64,000 bases of DNA, from assembly GCA_002354735.1 (NCBI GenBank), contig DEMD01000007.1, forward strand, positions 1 to 64,000, in the 5' to 3' direction. Source of the stretch: Gammaproteobacteria bacterium UBA2679. GTDB taxonomy: Bacteria > Pseudomonadota > Gammaproteobacteria > Pseudomonadales > Oleiphilaceae. The notes under the pieces are model-generated. The model made no database searches. It had not been told where the DNA came from and saw only the letters and a program-made list of their open reading frames with translations. Shown piece by piece: positions 58,561-64,000 of this stretch (position 1 is its first letter; every line of letters begins with the position of its first letter). Made by a program: the position numbers and the translations under genes.

Positions 58561-59622
58561 ATGAAAGTACTTGTAACCGGCGCCAGTGGTCATATTGGCG
58601 GACATGTGGTGGATCAGTTGTTGAACAGGAACCACAGTGTTCGCGCACTTGCCAGGAAGAGTTCCGACCTCCGCGGGGTTCGTGCCAGTGAGATCGAAAT
58701 CATCAACGGCGATATCAAGGACAGATCAGCCGTAAAGAAAGCTGCGGAAGGCTGCGAGGCCATCATTCATCTCGCGGCGGTGTACAAGACCATCGCCAAG
58801 ACAGCGGAAGAAATTGTCGAACCCGCCGTGAGTGGCGCTAGAAACGTACTCGAAGTGGCTGCCGAACTCGGCATTAAACGCGTCGTCTACACCAGTTCGG
58901 TTGCCTCGATCGGGTTTTCATACAACCGAGACGAAATGCGAACTGCTGAAGACTGGAATGACGACGCGCAGAATCCTTACTACCTCGCCAAGACCCAGAG
59001 TGAGCGACAGGCGCAGAAAATGGCCGCGGAAAGTGGTGTCGAGTTGATTGTGCTCTGCCCTGCGATCGTGCTTGGCCCTGGAGACTACAGAATCACACCA
59101 TCGAATGGCCTGGTGATGGACTTGCTGAATGGCCGTGGTCAGACCTATAGAGGCGGCATGAACATCGTTGATGTTCGAGATGTGGCGCGTGCCCACGTAG
59201 AGGCGCTGAGCAAGGGCGAGCCCGGCAGCCGGTACATCGTCGGTGGTGAGAATATCGAGGTTATCGAACTCGGGCGCATGCTGAAGACGCTCACCGGAAA
59301 CAGACCCTTGCATTTGCCTACTGGCCGGAAATTGACACTGGTCGCTGCCAGGGCTATTGAAATGATCTGTCGCTTGCTGCATCTTACGCCGCCTTTCACC
59401 CAGGATCTGGTGCACGAGGTTGTCGAGCGTTACGCCTGGTACGACACAAGCCGGACCTACACGACCTTCGATTTCCAGCCTCGGCCTGCGAAGCAGGTTC
59501 TGCAGGACTGCATCGCATGGCTCATTGCGCAGGACAAGGTAAGACAGCGGGTTGCGGAGGGTTTTCGTAGCCGAAACAATGAACTGCCGGCGTCCGCGAT
59601 AGGCGCTGAAAAAAACGCCTGA
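58561..59622 (+). CDS. NAD-dependent epimerase/reductase (extended SDR)
   Basis: The product is 353 residues. The N-terminal cofactor motif is TGASGHIGGHV, and the catalytic YxxxK is in YYLAKTQSE. The pattern resembles hopanoid-associated HpnA and dihydroflavonol-reductase-like SDRs, but the substrate is unknown. I chose the ATG at 58561, where the Rossmann strand MKVLVTGA begins. The frame at 58516 adds 15 residues and is less likely. A NrdR-regulated operon follows. Confidence 0.9.
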   Translation: MKVLVTGASGHIGGHVVDQLLNRNHSVRALARKSSDLRGVRASEIEIINGDIKDRSAVKKAAEGCEAIIHLAAVYKTIAKTAEEIVEPAVSGARNVLEVAAELGIKRVVYTSSVASIGFSYNRDEMRTAEDWNDDAQNPYYLAKTQSERQAQKMAAESGVELIVLCPAIVLGPGDYRITPSNGLVMDLLNGRGQTYRGGMNIVDVRDVARAHVEALSKGEPGSRYIVGGENIEVIELGRMLKTLTGNRPLHLPTGRKLTLVAARAIEMICRLLHLTPPFTQDLVHEVVERYAWYDTSRTYTTFDFQPRPAKQVLQDCIAWLIAQDKVRQRVAEGFRSRNNELPASAIGAEKNA

Positions 59623-59636
59623 AATCGCTTTTCATC

Positions 59637-59682
59637 ACATTATATAGTGTTATACTTCCCACCAACGACCCATATGTAGTTT
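59637..59682 (+). promoter_or_regulatory. NrdR box pair upstream of nrdJa
   Basis: ACATTATATAGTGT (59637-59650) matches the NrdR box consensus. A weaker copy (ACCCATATGTAGTTT at 59668-59682) lies with its centre about 31 bases further on, three helical turns, the known spacing. NrdR would repress ribonucleotide reductase when dATP is plentiful. Confidence 0.7.
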
Positions 59683-59835
59683 GTAAGCCGGCAAGCTCTT
59701 CACTACGAGCACCGGCTTCGGCATGCTTTTGCCTGCCTTTTCGAGTCGTCACCAACACATTGTTTGCACCGCCATTGTCGGGTCAGTTCCCTGACCTTGG
59801 CGGACATACCAATAAGATCAGCCTGAGGGGTATCA

Positions 59836-61974
59836 ATGAACGCCAAAGTTCAGCAACTCGTTTCTCCTATAGAAATGCAAGCCGCTTCCGCAGACATCTG
59901 GAGCACGAAATACCAGCTCAGGACCAAAGCCGGTGAGCCTGTCGATGTGACTATCCAGGACACCTATCAGCGCGTGGCGCAGTCGCTTGCGAGCGTGGAA
60001 GATGCCAAGATTCGTCCCGAAGTGTTCAAGAGCTTCGTTTGGGCCCTGCAGAACGGCGCCATCCCGGCCGGACGCATTATCTCCAACGCTGGTGCGGAGG
60101 CACACAAGCCCGCGACATCAACTATCAACTGCACCGTCTCCGGCTCCATCCATGACTCCATGGACGATATCCTGCTGAAGAACCATGAGGCCGGCCTCAC
60201 TCTCAAAGCTGGCTGCGGTATCGGTTACGAGTTCTCGACCCTGCGACCACGTGGCGCCTACGTCGCGGGTGCCGGTGCCAAGACATCCGGGCCGCTGTCT
60301 TTCATGGATATCTTCGACAAGATGTGCTTCACGGTCTCCTCGGCCGGTGGGCGCCGTGGTGCGCAAATGGCGACCTTCGATGTGCATCACCCGGACGTGT
60401 TCGAATTCATTCGTGCCAAGCGTGAGGATGGTCGCCTGCGCCAGTTCAACCTGTCGCTGCTGGTCACTGAAGACTTCATTTTGGCGGTGAAGAACGATAC
60501 CGACTGGAAACTCTCCTTCCCCGTCACACGCAAGGAGGCCGAAGCCGACAATCTCGATCTTGGCGACACGGAAAAGTTCCTCTATCGCAGCTTTCCGATC
60601 AAGGAAGGGTTCATCGCTGATGAAACAGGTCGCGTGGCCTGCCGCATCTACCAGACCGTCAAGGCACGGGCTATCTGGGATGCCATCATGTCGTCCACCT
60701 ATGATTTCGCTGAACCAGGTTTCATCCTGATCGACAAGGTCAATGAGATGAACAATAACTGGTTCTGCGAGAACATCAGAGCAACGAATCCGTGTGGGGA
60801 GCAGCCCTTGCCGCCTTACGGCAGCTGTCTGCTGGGCTCGGTCAATCTGACGCAGTTCGTCGAACTGCCATTTACCGAAAGCGCCCGCTTCAACTTCGAG
60901 AAGTATCGCAAGGTGGTCGGTGTATTTACCCGCATGCTGGACAACGTCGTTGAGATCAATGGCTTGCCACTCGAAGGTCAGCGTGACGAAATAACTTCAA
61001 AGCGCCGCCATGGCATGGGCATCCTCGGCCTTGGCTCTACCCTCGCCATGTTGAGAATGCCTTACGGGTCACCCGAATCGGTCGAGTTCACTGAAGTCGT
61101 CAACCGTGAAATGGCCCTCGAAGGCTGGCGCCAGGGTCTGGAGCTCGCTCGTGAAAAGGGCCCGGCACCGATCATGAACCAGACCTTTAAGGTCACCAAG
61201 GAAATGCTCCTGCGTCGTCCGGAAATGAAAAAAGACGGCTTCAAGGTTGGCGACAAGGTCGCCGGCAAGGTGCTGCTGGCGAAGTACAGCCGCTACATGC
61301 AGCGCGTGGCCGAAGTCGATGCCGAGCTGGTAGAAGCTCTGGCGCAGGAAGGCGCTCGATTCACGCATCACACGTCCATAGCACCAACCGGCACCATATC
61401 GCTGTCGCTGGCCAACAACGCCAGTAACGGTATCGAGCCGAGCTTCGCGCACCACTACTCGCGGAACATCATTCGCGAAGGCAAGAAGACCAAGGAGAAA
61501 GTCGATGTCTTCTCTTATGAGCTGCTTGCCTATCGGCATCTGGTCAATCCAAAGGCCATGCCGTACGTGGATGATCCGGAAGCTGCTCTGCCGGATTATT
61601 TCACCGTGAGCGATGAAGTGACGCCGACCCAGCACGTGGATATTCAGGCCGCAGCGCAGAAGTGGGTGGACTCCTCGATATCCAAAACGGCGAACGTTCC
61701 GACCGACTTTGCTTACGACAGCTTCAAGGACATTTACATGTATGCCTACGATAAGGGACTGAAGGGATGCACGACATTCCGTTTCAACCCTGAAGCGTTC
61801 CAGGGCGTACTCGTCAAAGAGTCGGATCTCGAAAAGACCCTCTACGAGTTCATGCTCGACGACGGCACCAAGATGACGCTGAAAGGGAATGAACAGGTCG
61901 AATATGACGGCGAAGTGCACACGGCGGCGAATCTGTTCGATGCGCTAAAGGAAGGCACCTATGGAAAGTATTAA
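59836..61974 (+). CDS. nrdJ: Adenosylcobalamin-dependent ribonucleotide reductase, large part
   Basis: The product is 712 residues and holds the catalytic barrel of class II ribonucleotide reductase (NrdJa). It reduces ribonucleotides using B12 and works with or without oxygen. The finger-loop motif NPCGEQPLPPYGSCLLGS with its radical cysteine, the substrate-site TINCTVSGS and the GCGIGYEFS segment are present. No ATP-cone is visible at the N-terminus. The gene is split: the C-terminal redox part is nrdJb. No cobalamin riboswitch was seen upstream. Confidence 0.95.
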   Translation: MNAKVQQLVSPIEMQAASADIWSTKYQLRTKAGEPVDVTIQDTYQRVAQSLASVEDAKIRPEVFKSFVWALQNGAIPAGRIISNAGAEAHKPATSTINCTVSGSIHDSMDDILLKNHEAGLTLKAGCGIGYEFSTLRPRGAYVAGAGAKTSGPLSFMDIFDKMCFTVSSAGGRRGAQMATFDVHHPDVFEFIRAKREDGRLRQFNLSLLVTEDFILAVKNDTDWKLSFPVTRKEAEADNLDLGDTEKFLYRSFPIKEGFIADETGRVACRIYQTVKARAIWDAIMSSTYDFAEPGFILIDKVNEMNNNWFCENIRATNPCGEQPLPPYGSCLLGSVNLTQFVELPFTESARFNFEKYRKVVGVFTRMLDNVVEINGLPLEGQRDEITSKRRHGMGILGLGSTLAMLRMPYGSPESVEFTEVVNREMALEGWRQGLELAREKGPAPIMNQTFKVTKEMLLRRPEMKKDGFKVGDKVAGKVLLAKYSRYMQRVAEVDAELVEALAQEGARFTHHTSIAPTGTISLSLANNASNGIEPSFAHHYSRNIIREGKKTKEKVDVFSYELLAYRHLVNPKAMPYVDDPEAALPDYFTVSDEVTPTQHVDIQAAAQKWVDSSISKTANVPTDFAYDSFKDIYMYAYDKGLKGCTTFRFNPEAFQGVLVKESDLEKTLYEFMLDDGTKMTLKGNEQVEYDGEVHTAANLFDALKEGTYGKY

Positions 61975-61993
61975 ACCGCAGGAGGACGTGAAT

Positions 61994-62704
61994 ATGTCTA
62001 CGAAGCCAATGAAGCCGGTGAAGATAGAAAAGAAGATCGTAAGCTACGCGGTGCACAAGCCCCGGCCTGAGAGCGAGGTAGCTGCTGAAGCAGCCGCTCA
62101 TGCGGCAAAGCAGCCGATCGAGATGAACGAGACTATCGAACGGCCCGAGTTCCTGCTTGGCAGTACCTACAAGATCAAGCCACCAGTGTCGGAGCACGCC
62201 TTCTACATCACGATCAACGATATCCTGTTGAACGAAGGCACCGACCATGAGAGCAGGCAGCCCTATGAGATTTTCATCAACTCGAAGTCGATGGAACATT
62301 TCCAGTGGGTCATTGCGCTGACTCGGGTTATTTCAGCGGTCTTCAGAAAAGGCGGCGATATTACCTTTCTGCTTGAGGAACTGCTGTCCGTGTACGATCC
62401 GAATGGCGGGTACTACAAGAAGGGCGGTATATTCGTCCCCTCACTCGTCGCTGAAATTGGCTCAGTCATCGAAAAGCACTTGATGTTCCTCGGGATCATC
62501 AAGTCAGACAAGCTGAGCCCTGAGCAACGCAAGCTGGTGGAAGAAAAGCGCGCAGCCTACGAGGCAGCCCATGGTGAATCCAGCGGCGCCGAGGGCAGCT
62601 TTCCCCCCAGCGCCATTAGCTGCAAGAAGTGCATGCAGAAGTCAGTGGTTCTCCTTGACGGCTGCATGACCTGCCTCAATTGCGGTGACAGCAAGTGCGG
62701 CTGA
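61994..62704 (+). CDS. nrdJ: Class II ribonucleotide reductase, C-terminal part (NrdJb)
   Basis: The product is 236 residues from the ATG at 61994, which has a strong AGGAGG upstream. The frame begins at 61961, within nrdJa, but that start lacks such a signal. The C-terminus has several Cys pairs (CKKCMQKSVV, CMTCLNCGDSKCG), the swinging redox tail reduced by thioredoxin. It must combine with NrdJa, as in Pseudomonas aeruginosa. A terminator follows. Confidence 0.93.
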   Translation: MSTKPMKPVKIEKKIVSYAVHKPRPESEVAAEAAAHAAKQPIEMNETIERPEFLLGSTYKIKPPVSEHAFYITINDILLNEGTDHESRQPYEIFINSKSMEHFQWVIALTRVISAVFRKGGDITFLLEELLSVYDPNGGYYKKGGIFVPSLVAEIGSVIEKHLMFLGIIKSDKLSPEQRKLVEEKRAAYEAAHGESSGAEGSFPPSAISCKKCMQKSVVLLDGCMTCLNCGDSKCG

Positions 62705-62721
62705 TGTAAGCCCACCCTCAT

Positions 62722-62760
62722 AAAAGCCGCCTCTGTCCTGACAGATTGGCGGCTTTTTTA
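62722..62760. terminator. Terminator after nrdJb
   Basis: AAAAGCCGCC and GGCGGCTTTTTT pair, with a smaller TCTGTC/GACAGA stem inside. T-runs exist in both directions. It also ends transcription of the convergent EF-hand gene. Confidence 0.9.
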
Positions 62761-62772
62761 TGAGCGCCAGCT

Positions 62773-63201
62773 TTACTGACTGGTTCTCTGCTGCTCGAAG
62801 GTCTCATGCACCTCTTCGACCTCCTGATAAATGACACGACCATCCTGATTGGTGTCGTAGGTCTGCATCAACTCTTTTGCTATGGCGGGATCATTCTCCG
62901 CGGCGCTCTTCCCTGAAGCCGGGCTGCCATACACACTGAGCTCTGCCTCGGTCAGGTCACCATCCCCATCTGTATCGAGGCGCTGAAAAATCTCCTGCGT
63001 GGTCACTTTGCTGGTACCGCTCTGCAGGCTCGGATGGCCCTGCAGGTCCGGCAGGCTCGGTACAGGACTCTCCTGCTGGGCACTTGCCGGCGGTCGGCTC
63101 GTTTGATCAGCTTGCGAGCCCGGGTTCTGTTCTGCAAAGGCTGATGGCGAAGCCAAAAGAATAAGGGTCAGTGCGGCGGATGTGATTTTATTCTCGAGCA
63201 T
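62773..63201 (-). CDS. Exported EF-hand protein
   Basis: The product is 142 residues from the ATG at 63201. A signal peptide ends after SAFA (about residue 23), followed by a Pro/Gln/Ser-rich stretch and two EF-hand loops: DTDGDGDLTEAE (76-87) and DTNQDGRVIYQE (116-127), both with the Ca-binding Asp and Glu positions. The protein probably binds Ca in the periplasm. The frame starts at 63249, but the signal peptide indicates the later start. No partner gene is nearby. Confidence 0.88.
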   Translation of the reverse strand: MLENKITSAALTLILLASPSAFAEQNPGSQADQTSRPPASAQQESPVPSLPDLQGHPSLQSGTSKVTTQEIFQRLDTDGDGDLTEAELSVYGSPASGKSAAENDPAIAKELMQTYDTNQDGRVIYQEVEEVHETFEQQRTSQ

Positions 63202-63457
63202 GAGTCGCTGTGCCTCGTGGAGTTGCTGACTAGGCATGAGATTCTGCAAATGCTGTGCCGGCCGCCTACAAATACGTTAAACCAGCCGGCACTAGGGTTA
63301 GCCGTAAACTGCAGGCATTCAGATGTCGCCGTAGAGAGAACGGCTTACCACAGCGTTGTAAATAGGGGCACTGGAAAGCACGCGCGATTGACAGAATCAG
63401 CAGACAGCCTTCGTACACCTTGAAGAGGCAACTAACGCCATTCAAGGAGAAGAAGTG
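63202..63457. other. Region between EF-hand gene and gap gene
   Basis: The 256 bases between two divergent genes hold no recognisable gene. They should contain the promoters of both. No clear operators were seen. Confidence 0.5.
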
Positions 63458-64000
63458 ATGATTCGAATCGCAATCAACGGGCTTGGTCGCATTGGTCGGG
63501 CCGTGCTGAAGCAGGCACTGGACCATCCGGAGCTGGAGATCGTCGCGATCAACGATCTCCAACAGCCGGAAGACCTGCGCTACCTCATGCAGTACGACAC
63601 CGCCTATGGCCGCTACCCGAAGCCAGTCACCGTAGAGGAAGGGCAGCTTGTGATAGAACAGCAGCGCATCAAGACTTTTCAGGAAGAAGAACCACAGCAG
63701 CTGCCATGGGGTGATCTGAAGATCGACCTCGTGTTCGAGTGCACGGGCGCGTTCAACACCCGTGCAGGTATCGAACAGCACCTGAAGGCCGGCGCCAAAC
63801 GCGCCATCATGTCGGCACCACCCAAGGGGGACGATGAGCCGGCACTCGACATGGTCGTACCCGGCCTCAATGCCAGCGATGCCGACGTGTTTTCAGCTGC
63901 AAGCTGCACAACCAACTGCATCGCGCCAGTCATGGAAATTCTCGATCGACGCATTGGTATTTCCAAGGCTCTCCTCAACACCATCCATGCCTACACCAGC
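63458..64000 (+). CDS. Glyceraldehyde-3-phosphate dehydrogenase (5' part, cut by edge)
   Basis: At least 181 residues are visible. The N-terminal Rossmann motif INGLGRIGRAVLKQA, the segment INDLQQPEDLRYLMQYDTAYG and the active-site cysteine in AASCTTNC mark the GAPDH family (GapA/Epd). AAGGAG precedes the ATG. Which cofactor and whether it prefers glyceraldehyde-3-phosphate or erythrose-4-phosphate cannot be told from this part. It runs off the window. Confidence 0.93.
   Translation, partial: MIRIAINGLGRIGRAVLKQALDHPELEIVAINDLQQPEDLRYLMQYDTAYGRYPKPVTVEEGQLVIEQQRIKTFQEEEPQQLPWGDLKIDLVFECTGAFNTRAGIEQHLKAGAKRAIMSAPPKGDDEPALDMVVPGLNASDADVFSAASCTTNCIAPVMEILDRRIGISKALLNTIHAYTS

Noticed and set aside
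59623..59835. Possible cobalamin riboswitch before nrdJa.
   Set aside because: I saw no B12-box-like sequence or extended leader fold. The NrdR box explains the conserved-looking part.
61069..61920. Minus-strand frame of 283 codons opposite nrdJa.
   Set aside because: It is a shadow of a strongly conserved gene, with no start signal or known motif.

Overview
The window is chromosomal DNA of a Pseudomonas-like gammaproteobacterium. The evidence is gene order and content: gltA divergent from sdhCDAB-sucAB-lpd-sucCD, a GntR gene followed by smc-zipA-ligA, topA followed by a small membrane coiled-coil gene and fadBA, cheR-cheV next to flgA-flgM-flgN, and a split class II ribonucleotide reductase (nrdJa/nrdJb). 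Genus cannot be fixed from the sequence alone. Most genes lie on the minus strand.

Bases 1-4625 are the integrase end of a chromosomal integron. The integrase gene (3660-4625, plus strand) has a LexA box at its promoter. Six cassettes read away from it on the minus strand. I placed their borders with one rule: the 8-base box that opens a cassette is the exact reverse complement of the box that closes it. The rule fits all six cassettes (576-583/19-26, 1269-1276/684-691, 2036-2043/1367-1374, 2535-2542/2147-2154, 2956-2963/2643-2650, 3305-3312/3037-3044). The cargo is a leucine-rich-repeat protein, a two-gene cassette, a HigB2/HigA2-type toxin-antitoxin pair with its own operator, two small membrane proteins, and a cassette next to attI whose only long frame is interrupted by a stop codon.

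Bases 4647-9641 hold a nitrate-type ABC transporter (nrtA-nrtB-ATPase) with a candidate sigma-54 promoter, then a MipA/OmpV-like outer membrane protein and a DUF2058 protein. Bases 9745-14152 hold mobA, cheR, a CheV protein, flgA, flgM (with a near-perfect sigma-28 promoter) and flgN. Bases 14275-18236 hold a secreted or membrane-anchored protein with two MshEN-like c-di-GMP-binding motifs, divergent from a membrane GGDEF protein with a ruined active site but an intact I-site, and then an MnmC-like protein whose methyltransferase half looks decayed. A large lipoprotein (18206-21058) follows.

Bases 21194-33611 are housekeeping: ligA, zipA, smc, a GntR regulator, an active-looking diguanylate cyclase, rluB, scpB, scpA and trpS. 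SMC, ScpA and ScpB together form the condensin complex. Bases 33748-46755 are the TCA block: succinyl-CoA synthetase, dihydrolipoyl dehydrogenase, 2-oxoglutarate dehydrogenase, succinate dehydrogenase and, divergently, citrate synthase. Bases 46762-54660 hold a beta-hydroxyacid dehydrogenase, topA, a small membrane protein and the fatty acid oxidation genes fadBA with a PsrA-like site upstream.

Bases 55184-64000 hold a periplasmic helical protein, a small membrane protein, a MOSC protein, a second CheV, an NAD-dependent epimerase/reductase, nrdJa-nrdJb behind a NrdR box pair, an EF-hand protein and the start of a glyceraldehyde-3-phosphate dehydrogenase gene that runs off the edge. I saw no tRNA, rRNA or CRISPR array.
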